Shown here: positions 9,103-17,748 of the stretch, piece by piece | Numbering within the stretch: position 1 is the stretch's first letter | How the letters are laid out: every line of letters begins with the position of its first letter | Assembly: GCA_029260765.1 (NCBI GenBank) | Contig: JAJDCP010000027.1 | Span: 1 to 32,613, forward strand | Origin: Planctomycetota bacterium | Lineage (GTDB): Bacteria > Planctomycetota > J058 > JAJDCP01 | Reading direction: 5' to 3' | Length of the DNA: 32,613 bases | Program-made: the position numbers and the translations under genes | The notes under the pieces: model-generated | Seen by the model: the letters and a program-made list of their open reading frames with translations, nothing else | What the model was told of the DNA's origin: nothing | Databases searched by the model: none

Positions 9103-9555
9103 ATGGAACGCACCCTGATTCTATTCAAGCCCGACGCCGTGCAACGCAGACTCTGCGGGCGCCTGTTGTCACGCTTCGAAGACAAGGGCCTCAAGATCGC
9201 GGGCATGAAGTTGATGCGTATCAGCGACGAATTGGCCGCCCAGCACTACGCGGATCACGTAGAAAGACCGTTCTACGCAGGCCTGGTCAAGTTCATGACC
9301 AGCGCACCCGTCATCGCGCTCTGCCTCGAAGGCGGCCGCGCCGTGTCGGTGGCCCGTAAGCTGATGGGCGCCACCTTCGGCTTCAAGGCTGAGAGCGGCA
9401 CCATTCGGGGCGACTTCGGCATCAGCAACCAGTTCAACCTGATCCATGGCAGTGACTCTCCTGAGTCGGCAGAGCGAGAGATCGGGTTGTTCTTCAAGCC
9501 CGAAGAGCTGCAGGAATACGGGCTGTGCGACGACGCCTGGCTCGCGGACGAATAG
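9103..9555 (+). CDS. ndk: Nucleoside diphosphate kinase
   Basis: Transfers the gamma-phosphate of ATP to nucleoside diphosphates through a phosphohistidine intermediate; cytoplasmic housekeeping enzyme. The protein is 150 aa, within the usual 130-155 aa range of the family. It opens with ERTLILFKPDAV, the conserved nucleotide-binding start, and carries the active-site signature NLIHGSDSPESAEREI with His115. ATG 9103 is preferred over the longer frame from 9040 because homology begins there and GGAG lies seven to eight bases upstream. The stop is only five bases from a copy of the dispersed element. Confidence 0.97.
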   Translation: MERTLILFKPDAVQRRLCGRLLSRFEDKGLKIAGMKLMRISDELAAQHYADHVERPFYAGLVKFMTSAPVIALCLEGGRAVSVARKLMGATFGFKAESGTIRGDFGISNQFNLIHGSDSPESAEREIGLFFKPEELQEYGLCDDAWLADE

Positions 9556-9560
9556 GCCGA

Positions 9561-9699
9561 ATCCGTCACCAGTTTCTGCTGCGGCCCCGCCTGACCGGCG
9601 AATTCGACCTCTCGCTGCTCGAAGATACACACCGCCTGCGCTGCTCAAGCCCGAATTCTCGCGGCCATCCGGATCCTCGCTACGAACCTGGTGACGGAT
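9561..9699. repeat. Dispersed 140-bp element with terminal inverted repeat, copy 2
   Basis: Second copy of the element at 43-185, same orientation. Here the terminal inverted repeat is perfect over 12 bp (ATCCGTCACCAG at 9561-9572 and CTGGTGACGGAT at 9688-9699). The pair t9566/a9694 corresponds to c48/g180 in copy 1, a compensatory change that keeps pairing. It fills the gap between the converging 3' ends of ndk and the 77-aa gene, so it may also act as a transcription end structure. Confidence 0.8.
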
Positions 9700-9718
9700 C
9701 CAGGCTAGGCCCAGGCCC

Positions 9719-9952
9719 TCAGGCAGGATCCGGGTCCACGACCTCGGTGTGCAGCACCGCTGTGCTCAGGGGTCGCTTCGCAAGCCCGACGATCTTCGTC
9801 GGCAGCCTGCTGTGCCGCCCGCCCAGGCTCTTGATCTGCAACTGCAGTCGCTGATCCGCCTGGCGGGCGGATAGCAGCGATGTGTGCATGCTGACCAGAT
9901 GGCCGAGGTTTTGCTCGTTCTGCGAGAGCGTGTTGACCAGAGCGTAGATCAC
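9719..9952 (-). CDS. Small unknown protein coupled to the FIST gene
   Basis: A 77-aa protein starting at GTG 9952, where GTG overlaps the TGA of the FIST gene as GTGA. This coupling decides the start; an ATG at 9988 would overlap the FIST gene by 40 bases. The sequence begins VIYALVNTLSQNEQNLGHLV and continues with an amphipathic helix (LLSARQADQRLQLQIKSL), followed by a basic, probably disordered tail. No family is recognised. If real, it probably acts with the FIST protein. It could instead be a chance frame, as its tail ends close to the repeat element. Confidence 0.5.
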   Translation of the reverse strand: MIYALVNTLSQNEQNLGHLVSMHTSLLSARQADQRLQLQIKSLGGRHSRLPTKIVGLAKRPLSTAVLHTEVVDPDPA

Positions 9953-11121
9953 TGCGCGCCTCCCTGCTTCTTGGGCCGCAACAGGCACAGCACGCTGGTG
10001 TAGCCGTGCAGGTAGTGTTTGCCGGCTACCGGTCCGATCTCTCCGTTGCAGAAAAAACCCGCCAGCGGCAACGCACCGAGCTGCTCACGCACCAGGCCGA
10101 GGTCGTGGTCGGCTTTGCCGAAGAAGGCTCGACCGCGGGCAATGCATGAAAACAACAGGCCCGCCGCGGGAGGTTGCTCCGCGCACTGGGCCACCGCGGC
10201 CCCCAGCAGCTCGCGCAGGTCTTCCTCGGCCGCCCCGGGGTCGCGCAGGTGGAATTGGACTGTCTGCCCCATACGCAAGCGCTCGTCCACAGCCAGGTAG
10301 CGGACTTGGGGGATGATTCCCAGGATGTTGCGGATCAGGAAATCGCCGCGCCCGAAGCTCTTCTGGGTCTCGTCCATCACCACGCCCAGGTGGAGCGCGT
10401 TGTGGACTCGCTCATGATCGTCGTCAGTCAAGCTGGAGATCTCTTCCTTGAGCACGTCGACCGCGGGCTTGCCCCGCAGGCTGATCAGGTAGTGCTCTTT
10501 GACTTCGGTGACGGCTGCGCGGCGTCCGAAAGGCTTGCAGCCCTGCGAAACAACGGTCACACAGTCGATGTTGCCGGCGATCACGGCTCCCACCGCACCG
10601 TCGCTGTACAACGCGCCCTGGCGCAGCAGGCAGTGCGCATCGGGATGCGCTCCTCCGCTTGCCAACCCCCCTACGGCAGTGATCCGCGGCTGGTGCCGCT
10701 CGAGATTGCGCAACAGGTCGCGCGCACAGTAGATGTCGCTCAAAACGATCGCGGCCCGCCCAGAATCGCGCGGTAAGCCGAAGATGCGGTGGTCTGGCTC
10801 GCCGGCGAGCTGGTCGGCCCGGGCGTGGAAGGTCTCGACGTAGCAGCCGGGCAGGCGCCCGAGCAGGAGTGAGGCGGCAGGACCGGCTTCGCACTCGCCA
10901 GCCTTCTCGACGATGCCCCTGCCCGTGGTGCCGATCAAACTCGTCAGGCCGGCAGCCTCAAGCTCGCGGGCGAAGGCCTCGACGTCTGAGCTGTAGGTCG
11001 GGTCGAAGAACAGCACCCCGAGGTCGAGATTGCCGTCGCCGAGCTCCGCCAGGCAGTGGATCTGCAGCTCGCGCAGCCCATCGAGACCGGGGGTCATCGT
11101 GATCGCACTGGCGAATTTCAT
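9949..11121 (-). CDS. FIST domain sensor protein
   Basis: A 390-aa protein with the FIST_N/FIST_C layout: N-terminal alternating strands (MKFASAITMTPGL, LGVLFFDPTY, LIGTTGRGIV), a central GGLASGG loop, and a C-terminal half with FFCNGEIGPV and LHGYTSVLCLL, which is the typical ending. FIST proteins are sensory modules linked to signal transduction, thought to bind small ligands. No transmembrane segment is seen, so it is cytoplasmic. ATG 11121 is preferred over 11196 because the domain starts there and GGAG lies upstream. It lies 71 bp behind the FHA-kinase gene, and its stop overlaps the next start. Confidence 0.85.
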   Translation of the reverse strand: MKFASAITMTPGLDGLRELQIHCLAELGDGNLDLGVLFFDPTYSSDVEAFARELEAAGLTSLIGTTGRGIVEKAGECEAGPAASLLLGRLPGCYVETFHARADQLAGEPDHRIFGLPRDSGRAAIVLSDIYCARDLLRNLERHQPRITAVGGLASGGAHPDAHCLLRQGALYSDGAVGAVIAGNIDCVTVVSQGCKPFGRRAAVTEVKEHYLISLRGKPAVDVLKEEISSLTDDDHERVHNALHLGVVMDETQKSFGRGDFLIRNILGIIPQVRYLAVDERLRMGQTVQFHLRDPGAAEEDLRELLGAAVAQCAEQPPAAGLLFSCIARGRAFFGKADHDLGLVREQLGALPLAGFFCNGEIGPVAGKHYLHGYTSVLCLLRPKKQGGAQ

Positions 11122-11192
11122 CGGCACTCCGTCTCCCGCTCTGGAGCCGAAGTCTACCCGACGCAGACGGCAGTTCCCAGAGCACGGGCTGC

Positions 11193-12545
11193 TCAACCGG
11201 TGTAGAATTGTCCAAGATAGCGGCGGAAGACGGTCTCGAGGTCGCGACGGACCTCCGATGGTTTCTGGTAGCGGTCGTCCGGTTCCTTTTCCAGCATCTT
11301 GTCGAGAGCCAGCCTCAGCTCGGCCGGGCAGTCTTCGGGAAGCCTGTCGAGCGGCGGAGCGGCGTAGAAGATCAGATCGACCAGCTCGGACAGGTCATCA
11401 GAGTCGAACACGGGTTGCCCCGTCAGCATGTGGAAGACGGTCGCTCCCAGCGCGTAGAGGTCGGCCCGCGTGTCGGCGGCCGCCGCGTCGAGGTATTGCT
11501 CGGGGGGCATGTAGGCCATCGTCCCCATCCCGATATCGCGGGCCGTCAGGTTGTAGCTCTCCCCCAGATCTTTGGCCAAACCGAAATCGCACAGCTTGGT
11601 GGTGCCATCGCGGGACAACATGATGTTCTGGGGCTTGATGTCGCGATGCACGATGTTGCAGGCATAGGCGGCTTCGAGAGCAGCGAGCACCTGATGCAGG
11701 ACGCTCAAAGCCTCAGGCACCTTCAAGGTCTTGCGCTGAATCAGGTAGTCATGGACCGAGAGCCCGTCAACCAGCTCCATCACGATGTAGTGGGTGGTGC
11801 CGACTTTTCCCACGTCGTAGACCTGCACGATGTTCCTATGACGCAGACGTGCCTCGGTGCGTGCTTCGCGATGGAAGCGTTGGACATGCTCGCCGACCTC
11901 GGCCAGGTCGGCATTGAGCGTCTTGATCGCGACCTCGATGCCCAGGCTGCGCTTGCGGGCCTTGTAGATGGCTCCCATTCGGCCGCGGCCGATCTCGCAG
12001 AGGATCTCGTAGTCGTCGATGCTCGGAGGACCGCCCGATTCTTCCAACGCGTCGAAGTCGGGCAGGTCTTCATCGGAGCCCGCCTTGGTGCCAAACTTGT
12101 TCGCCACCCGCTCACGTGGGCGACAACTGGGGCACAGAAAGCGCTCAGGGCTCTCTTGAAGCACTTCTCCCTCGGCGAAGGTTTCGAGGGAAATCGGCCG
12201 GCTGCAGACAGCGCAGCGGAAGCTCTTCTTCAGGAAGACATCGTCCTTGACCACCTCGACCGCAAAGTAGCGGCGGCCAACCTGCAGCGCCATTCCGGGC
12301 TTCAGGCCAAAGGGGCTCTCGGGATCGAGTTGCCGGCCGTCGACAAAGGAGCCGTTGCTGCTACGCAGGTCTTGCGCGTGCAAGCCGCCTTCGTCAAGCC
12401 AGACCCGGCAGTGGTTGCGCGAGACGAGGGGATCGTCCACATGCACATCGGCTTTCAGGTAGGAGCGCCCAAAAGTCAGAGATTCGCCCATCTGCAGATG
12501 GTGGGCGTTGTTCGCATCGGCTCGATCGCGCAAGATCGCGTACAT
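11193..12545 (-). CDS. FHA domain, zinc-ribbon Ser/Thr protein kinase
   Basis: A 450-aa cytoplasmic kinase. Residues 20-95 form an FHA domain (FGRS, SRNHCRV, SSNGSFVDG), which reads phosphothreonine. Residues 111-141 hold two CxxC pairs (CAVC, CPSC) that look like a zinc ribbon. The kinase domain begins at about 179: glycine loop GRGRMG, VAIK with Lys208, HRDIKPQN (His300-Asp302), DFG at 320-322, and GTMAYMPPEQ. All catalytic residues are present. The start at 12545 (MYAILRDRAD) is where the FHA domain begins; no strong ribosome site is seen. No membrane helix follows the kinase, unlike PknB-type receptors, so it may be recruited through the FHA domain to phosphorylated partners such as the neighbouring DUF4388-PEGA protein. 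Confidence 0.93.
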   Translation of the reverse strand: MYAILRDRADANNAHHLQMGESLTFGRSYLKADVHVDDPLVSRNHCRVWLDEGGLHAQDLRSSNGSFVDGRQLDPESPFGLKPGMALQVGRRYFAVEVVKDDVFLKKSFRCAVCSRPISLETFAEGEVLQESPERFLCPSCRPRERVANKFGTKAGSDEDLPDFDALEESGGPPSIDDYEILCEIGRGRMGAIYKARKRSLGIEVAIKTLNADLAEVGEHVQRFHREARTEARLRHRNIVQVYDVGKVGTTHYIVMELVDGLSVHDYLIQRKTLKVPEALSVLHQVLAALEAAYACNIVHRDIKPQNIMLSRDGTTKLCDFGLAKDLGESYNLTARDIGMGTMAYMPPEQYLDAAAADTRADLYALGATVFHMLTGQPVFDSDDLSELVDLIFYAAPPLDRLPEDCPAELRLALDKMLEKEPDDRYQKPSEVRRDLETVFRRYLGQFYTG

Positions 12546-12628
12546 GCTCGCAGCACCAGGCGTCGCAACTGGGGAACACGCTTCAGTTTCAGTATAGCGC
12601 GAGCGCCGTTCGCTTGCATTCCGGCGCC

Positions 12629-15600
12629 CTAGTGCGACCGATACGCGTACAAGATGCCGGCAGCGTTGCCCACAACGACGGTCTCCCCATCCCCACCCGC
12701 GGCCCCTGGCAGCTTCAGGGAGATCCGGTCGATCACTTCCCCGAGTGGATCGACGGCGTAGACAAAACGCCCCGTCGACACATAGAAGCGTCCGTCGGTT
12801 TGCGAAAGGTAGCGCACTTCTTCGCGGAGATGGCTCAGGACCTCCCCGTCTACCGAGACCCAGACCACGCCGCCCCCGGAGAGCTGCACAGCCCACGAGC
12901 TGCCCCCCCAGACCACGCGCACCGGCGAGCTATCGAGCCGTTGCTGCCACAACTGCGTCCCTGCCGCATCGATACAGCGCAGCATAGCCCGCCCGGTCCC
13001 GAACACCAGCCGCCAGCCGTCAGAGGCCGGAGCAGCCACGACTCCTTCCTGTGCGAGCGTCCCCTGGCTCTCGAGCTCGGCATTGAACAAATGGAAGCCC
13101 TTGGCTCCCGGCACCGCCAGAAGCGGGCCGTGCGCCAATGCCGGGCCACGGATTCCCCCCTCGAGCTCAGCCTCCAGCACTGCCCCGGAGGCTTGCACAA
13201 CCAACAGCCCCCCCTCGGACCCGGTAGCGATCAGCTGCCCAGCGATCTGACTGAGGAAGACGGGACTTGAGCCCAACTGACGCTCAAAAGCGATGTCTCC
13301 AGAACGCACGTCGAACCCGAAAACATGACCGTCCGAGGTGCCGAGCCAGACCCTCCCCTGGAATGCGAAGGGTCCTGAGCTGGGCTCCTGCCCGAGCTGC
13401 AACCAACGCTTCCAGATCACCCTTCCCGATGCAGCCGTGTCGACGGCCGCGATGCCCAGATCGTGACCGACCACGACCACCAGGTTGTCGATCAGCAGAG
13501 GAGGTGCAACCATCCTCACGCCGGGGTTGGCGGTCCAGAGCGATTTGGGCTCGAGATAGACGGGGGGGAGGCTCGCCTCATCGATCGATGCCGTCGAGAC
13601 CACCTTCGAACGGTAGCCGGGCAAACTGAACTGCAACACCCGATACGTACCGAGAGTCAGCTGGCAGGTCACCGGCGTGGTGCCGAGATCGTTGCCGTCA
13701 TAGCGCACCCGTGCGCCCGACGGGACCGAATCGACGTGCAGATCGAGGCGCAGACCCCGTTCGATACCCGGAAAGCGTTCGGAGGCGACGCGGAGTGCGG
13801 CCCAGGCCTCATTGTTCAAGCCGGCCTCGGCCAGCTCAGCGATATTCTCGCGAGCTTCGCTGCGGGCGCGCTCAAGCATGTCGAGCTCGTCCATGACAAA
13901 TTTGACGGAGTCGAGATCTGGCCCGGTGAACGAACGGGCCTTCAACAGCTGGCACGCAGACAGCGCACTCTCCAGCTCGCCGCTGGCGACCAGTTTTTTG
14001 ATCGCGTTGAAATCCCGTTTCCACTGGAATCGCGTCTTCGCGCGCACGGCGCTGTCCATAGCATCATAGTCTTGCTGCGCCTGGTCGCCCACAGAGGTCA
14101 AAGCGAAGCTCTGTGCAGCCTCGCGGATCCGTTGCAGAGCCTTTTCATCCTCATTGCGGGTCAGCAACACACGAGCCTCTGATTTCCATCGTGCATAGGT
14201 CAACCGAGCGCGCAGGTCGTAGCCGAACAACACCATGCCGATGAGAATGATGGCGACCGCAACCGCAACGCCGAGTCTACGGTCCCAAGACCAGCGTCGC
14301 GTGCTGCCCATCCGTATGATCGCATCGAGCTCGAGCTCTTCGCTGGTGATGCCCTCGTCGGTGAGGCCCAACGAGCGCAACCGCTCCTGGACCTTCTCCA
14401 TCTCGGCAGTGCGGTTCTTCGATTCGAGGAACTTGATCAGCTCCAGGCCGTAGCGGGTCGCTTCCTCGCGGTTGCCTTCCTCGATGGAGATCTCGAACAG
14501 CATGTTCAGCAGCTCGTAGCGATTGCCCCGCTGCTTCCGCATGTGCTCAAGCAGCGCCTTGGAGCGGCGCAAAAAGCCGTTGTCGAGCAGGGCGTTCGCG
14601 AGCTCGATCCCCATCTTGTAGGCTTCGTCCGGCTTGGTCTCGGCGTACAGGCGGTAGATCTTCTCGCGCACCGCCAGGTCTTCGGGCTGCAGGCGCAGAG
14701 CTCGGCGCAAGAACTCGATGGCCCGCTCACGCTCGTCCCGCCGCAGGTACTCGTTGCCGACCTCCTTGTAGAGCGCCGCGGGCTCTTCGATGCGCCCAAG
14801 CTTCTCAAAGTTTTCGGCGAGCCGTACATGAGCGTTGAGTTTGTCGAGGAAGTCGCCCATCACCCGCACGATCTCGTCGATCTCACGTTCGATCTCGGGA
14901 GCTTTCGGCGGCGTGGGCTTGCGGCGGATGACCAGCCCGTTATCGATCCAGCTGGCAAGCTGCTTATAGCCCTTGGCGGGCGACAGACCGGCACGACGGT
15001 AGCCGAGCATCGCCTTCTCGATCGTCGTATAGGTCTTGATCGGCAACAACAGGCGCGTGCCCTTGGTCTCAGAGGTCTCGTGCGTCAGCCGCAGCTGTAA
15101 GCCGGCCGGCAGACTGCGCAACAGCGGCACCCAGGTGTCCTTTTCTTCAATCAGCCCGTTGAGCAGCTTCTTGACACCCAGGGACAGAATGGTGCACTTA
15201 CGTCCGGGCAGGAACAGCCCCGGAGGCGGGTTGCCGTGGATGAACTCGTAGCTCGCCCCTTCCCAACGGACAAAATCACGCAGCTCGTCGGCGGCGATCG
15301 CGTGCGAGACGTCGCGAAACTCTTTGCTGGTCATCAGATCATTGTTGTAGATCCGATCTGCCAGGATCGCCGCGTCTCTCGCCAGGCCGAGGCTGCGGGC
15401 CATCCCGTCGACGTCGTGGCCCAGGCGCTTGGCGACTTCATAGAAATCAGCCCCACGTCGAGGACCCAGCGACGACATGCGCAGCCCACCGACAGGGAAG
15501 AAGAAGCACTTCTCGCTGAGCCCGTCCGAGACCAGGATCGTGCGGGGATCCATGGCCTCCGCGACCGAGTAGAGAAGGTGGTAGGCGATGTCGAGCGTTA

Positions 15601-15634
15601 CACGACCGCGTTCGATTTTGACCTTGCGTCCCAT
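12629..15634 (-). CDS. DUF4388-TPR-membrane-PEGA-propeller protein
   Basis: A 1001-aa single-span membrane protein. Residues 1 to about 235 resemble the PatA/DUF4388 regulatory domain found in two-component proteins. Residues about 250-425 are TPR-like helices (ENFEKLGRIEEPAALYKEVG). A strong helix at 454-471 (LGVAVAVAIILIGMVLFG) crosses the membrane, followed by a helical stalk to about 628. A PEGA domain at 630-690 (VDSVPSGARVRYDGNDLGTT) and a C-terminal PQQ-like beta-propeller (about 698-1001) complete it. By the positive-inside pattern the DUF4388/TPR half is cytoplasmic and the propeller extracytoplasmic, so it could carry information across the membrane. It is 83 bp ahead of the FHA-kinase gene, and shared transcription is likely. 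Function is inferred, not known. Confidence 0.85.
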   Translation of the reverse strand: MGRKVKIERGRVTLDIAYHLLYSVAEAMDPRTILVSDGLSEKCFFFPVGGLRMSSLGPRRGADFYEVAKRLGHDVDGMARSLGLARDAAILADRIYNNDLMTSKEFRDVSHAIAADELRDFVRWEGASYEFIHGNPPPGLFLPGRKCTILSLGVKKLLNGLIEEKDTWVPLLRSLPAGLQLRLTHETSETKGTRLLLPIKTYTTIEKAMLGYRRAGLSPAKGYKQLASWIDNGLVIRRKPTPPKAPEIEREIDEIVRVMGDFLDKLNAHVRLAENFEKLGRIEEPAALYKEVGNEYLRRDERERAIEFLRRALRLQPEDLAVREKIYRLYAETKPDEAYKMGIELANALLDNGFLRRSKALLEHMRKQRGNRYELLNMLFEISIEEGNREEATRYGLELIKFLESKNRTAEMEKVQERLRSLGLTDEGITSEELELDAIIRMGSTRRWSWDRRLGVAVAVAIILIGMVLFGYDLRARLTYARWKSEARVLLTRNEDEKALQRIREAAQSFALTSVGDQAQQDYDAMDSAVRAKTRFQWKRDFNAIKKLVASGELESALSACQLLKARSFTGPDLDSVKFVMDELDMLERARSEARENIAELAEAGLNNEAWAALRVASERFPGIERGLRLDLHVDSVPSGARVRYDGNDLGTTPVTCQLTLGTYRVLQFSLPGYRSKVVSTASIDEASLPPVYLEPKSLWTANPGVRMVAPPLLIDNLVVVVGHDLGIAAVDTAASGRVIWKRWLQLGQEPSSGPFAFQGRVWLGTSDGHVFGFDVRSGDIAFERQLGSSPVFLSQIAGQLIATGSEGGLLVVQASGAVLEAELEGGIRGPALAHGPLLAVPGAKGFHLFNAELESQGTLAQEGVVAAPASDGWRLVFGTGRAMLRCIDAAGTQLWQQRLDSSPVRVVWGGSSWAVQLSGGGVVWVSVDGEVLSHLREEVRYLSQTDGRFYVSTGRFVYAVDPLGEVIDRISLKLPGAAGGDGETVVVGNAAGILYAYRSH

Positions 15635-15786
15635 GCAGGCAGCTTAGCCCCGCTGCCGGGCGAGCGCAAACGGTGCCCTTGCGGCCTCGGTCTGGGGCCG
15701 CGGTACATGTCTCTTGCCAGCGGTTGCCCTGGTCGACTACGCGCCGTAGACTTCAGGTATATAGCCACAGTTCCGGGAGATGCACG
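15635..15786. promoter_or_regulatory. Divergent control region
   Basis: A 152-bp spacer between the minus-strand DUF4388 gene and the plus-strand cassette; it must hold promoters for both. The only AT-rich block is TATATA at 15758-15763, a possible -10 box for the cassette with a TCGACT (15733-15738) partner at a rather long 19-base distance. GGGAG at 15775-15779 is the ribosome site for the first cassette gene. Promoter positions are tentative. Confidence 0.35.
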
Positions 15787-16158
15787 ATGGCGGATGAAGA
15801 AGTAACCCTGGACCATACCAGTGACGCGGAAAAGCCACAGCCTCTACAGTCTGGGCGTGTATACAACATCAAGATCAAGGTCAACACGCTGAGTATTTCC
15901 CTGCACTTCGACCCCGAAGATCCTTCCCAACAGGACGACTCGGCCACGCTCGAATCTACAGACGGCAGCTACCGAAAGACCTTGCCGCTGAACAAAGGAA
16001 AGGCTGAAGGCAATAGCGTGGTCCTTAAATTCCGCGGCGTGAAGCCTGACAAATCGTACAACTTCCTGATCGACCCAGGCGCCGAAGGGCCTGCCTACTA
16101 CGTGGCGAAGAACATTCCCCTGAGCAAGGATCAGCTGTCCACCCATATGGCTGGCTGA
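15787..16158 (+). CDS. Small beta-domain protein of effector-like cassette
   Basis: A 123-aa lysine-rich protein with no signal peptide. ATG 15787 has GGGAG seven bases upstream. It looks like one beta-sandwich: alternating strands (VYNIKIKVNTLSISLHFD), then a pattern ending GVKPDKSYNFLIDPGAEG and YYVAKNIPLSKDQLS. The DxxYNFxLxxxxxG element recurs in the N-terminal domain of the next protein (NTDYNFYLSATERG), so the two share a domain type. The gene is AT-richer than its surroundings (28 of 60 bases G or C at 15841-15900). It is 22 bp ahead of the next gene. The family is not firmly recognised; the look recalls accessory or adaptor proteins of contractile (type VI-like) secretion loci, which is inference only. 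Confidence 0.75.
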   Translation: MADEEVTLDHTSDAEKPQPLQSGRVYNIKIKVNTLSISLHFDPEDPSQQDDSATLESTDGSYRKTLPLNKGKAEGNSVVLKFRGVKPDKSYNFLIDPGAEGPAYYVAKNIPLSKDQLSTHMAG

Positions 16159-16180
16159 GGTTTCTTTTGCGGAGAGCGTA

Positions 16181-17629
16181 ATGCCCAATCCTGACAATGA
16201 CACTACCAAGAAACCATCCATCTATCCGGTCAAGTTCACCTATGCCGACAACTCCGCTGCCTCCAACATGTATGTCTATGTGGATATACCTGGCGACAAC
16301 AAGTTCAAGCTAGAGAACCGCTGGAAGACAGACACAAAAGGCAAGATCAAGGGGAAGTTGCTGCCAAACACAGACTACAACTTCTATTTGTCCGCGACCG
16401 AGCGAGGAAAGAGTTGGCTCGAGTCGCACCTGAAAGAGACGGACTGCACAAAGGTCAAGACGCCCAAGCCCAGCAGTGGGATCTTGACGGTCAAGGTTCC
16501 CAAGGTCGTCTACAAGACGCTCAAGGTGCTCTCGATGGCCTTCAAGTCAGACCACAACAAGCTCAAGGACTACACGACCGACTGGCAGAGCAAAGGCAAT
16601 GTTTTTCCTCGTCCCCAGTGGAAGAACGGGGAATACAGCCATCCGGTCTCGCACTCATTGGACCAGGAGATCGAACTCGAGATCGAGCTCGAAGCGGGGC
16701 CCGAAAACGCGCCGACCAAGAAGAAGGCCAAGCTGATGGGCACGGGTCCTGGGGCCCATCTGACCTTCGAGCAGGACATCGAGCTCGACCCCGGCAAGTC
16801 CAAGCACACGATCAAGGCGAAAGCCAAGCTGGAGAAGAAGGTCCAGGACCTCAAAGACCTCGCCATCAGCTGGAAGCTCAAGGTCGAGGGCGATGGAGAG
16901 CTCGACGGCAAGAAGACCGAAGGACATCGGATCTTCGTGACCGTCGACACCCCCAAGGACGGCAACGGCACGCGCGAGGACGGCATCACCCTCAAGCGCA
17001 TGGAGCAGGCCGTCAAGTGGGTCGCGCCGATGAACACTCTCGACCCACACACCATCGTCAGCAAGCTGATGAAGAAATACAAGTACTACGTGCTCTACCC
17101 GAGCGCGAAGGTGCCCAAGAAATACAAGCATCCGAGCTATTTCAACAACGTCGGCGGCGCCTGGCCCATGGTGGACTATGCCGACGAATATGGTGAGTGT
17201 CAGGCGATCGTACGCATCGTGCGCGCACACCTCTGGCAGCTCGGCGTGCCGGGGGATGCAAACATCTTCGTGGTCTGGTCAGAGCCTCTCTCGAACACGA
17301 CGGCCAAGACGATGGAGGCCGACTGGGAAAAGAACAGCAACGCCGGGCTCAACACATCCAAATTTGAGAATGGCAAGACCTGGGCAGCCTGCCTGGTCGA
17401 CGGAGAGGTCGAAGAGGGGAAGAGCTATCCGGCCAGCCACTCACCGATGCCGAGTGGCGGTGGCTCGAGTCCCGGCCTGAACCGCTACGAGGCCTGCCTG
17501 CGCTTTGCCCACAACGGTGTGACAAAGTACTATGGCGGCGGCGCAGGGGTCTTCAAAGACAAAGATGAGGTCATCAAGGCCTTCTGGGCGTTGATCTGGG
17601 TCTCGTGGACGGCCAACGGCGGCTACTAG
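16181..17629 (+). CDS. Large protein with Cys/His C-terminal domain
   Basis: A 482-aa lysine-rich, probably cytoplasmic-start protein without signal peptide; GGAG lies upstream of ATG 16181. Three parts are seen. Residues 10-110 are a beta-domain like the preceding protein (TDTKGKIKGKLLPNTDYNFY). Residues 112-255 form a second beta-rich part beginning LKVLSMAFKSDHNKLKD, with an acidic strand pair (IELEIELEAGPE). Residues 285-482 form an alpha/beta domain with YGECQAIVRIVRAHLWQLGV (Cys340) and, later, ASHSPMPSGG (His420) and LNRYEACLRFAHNG (His444). A cysteine at the start of a helix followed by His-bearing strands fits a papain/transglutaminase-like fold, so a toxin or processing peptidase is plausible. 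Catalytic residues are not proven and no family is named. Confidence 0.8.
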   Translation: MPNPDNDTTKKPSIYPVKFTYADNSAASNMYVYVDIPGDNKFKLENRWKTDTKGKIKGKLLPNTDYNFYLSATERGKSWLESHLKETDCTKVKTPKPSSGILTVKVPKVVYKTLKVLSMAFKSDHNKLKDYTTDWQSKGNVFPRPQWKNGEYSHPVSHSLDQEIELEIELEAGPENAPTKKKAKLMGTGPGAHLTFEQDIELDPGKSKHTIKAKAKLEKKVQDLKDLAISWKLKVEGDGELDGKKTEGHRIFVTVDTPKDGNGTREDGITLKRMEQAVKWVAPMNTLDPHTIVSKLMKKYKYYVLYPSAKVPKKYKHPSYFNNVGGAWPMVDYADEYGECQAIVRIVRAHLWQLGVPGDANIFVVWSEPLSNTTAKTMEADWEKNSNAGLNTSKFENGKTWAACLVDGEVEEGKSYPASHSPMPSGGGSSPGLNRYEACLRFAHNGVTKYYGGGAGVFKDKDEVIKAFWALIWVSWTANGGY

Positions 17630-17748
17630 GTCGAGAAGATCGTCAAGATGTACTCTGGCCATTGATCGGGCCCCGGGGCCGTCTTCGAACATGGGGAATT
17701 CCGCAACCCGTGCTCCGCTAAGGGGCACCCTGTACATGAGGCGCGCCT

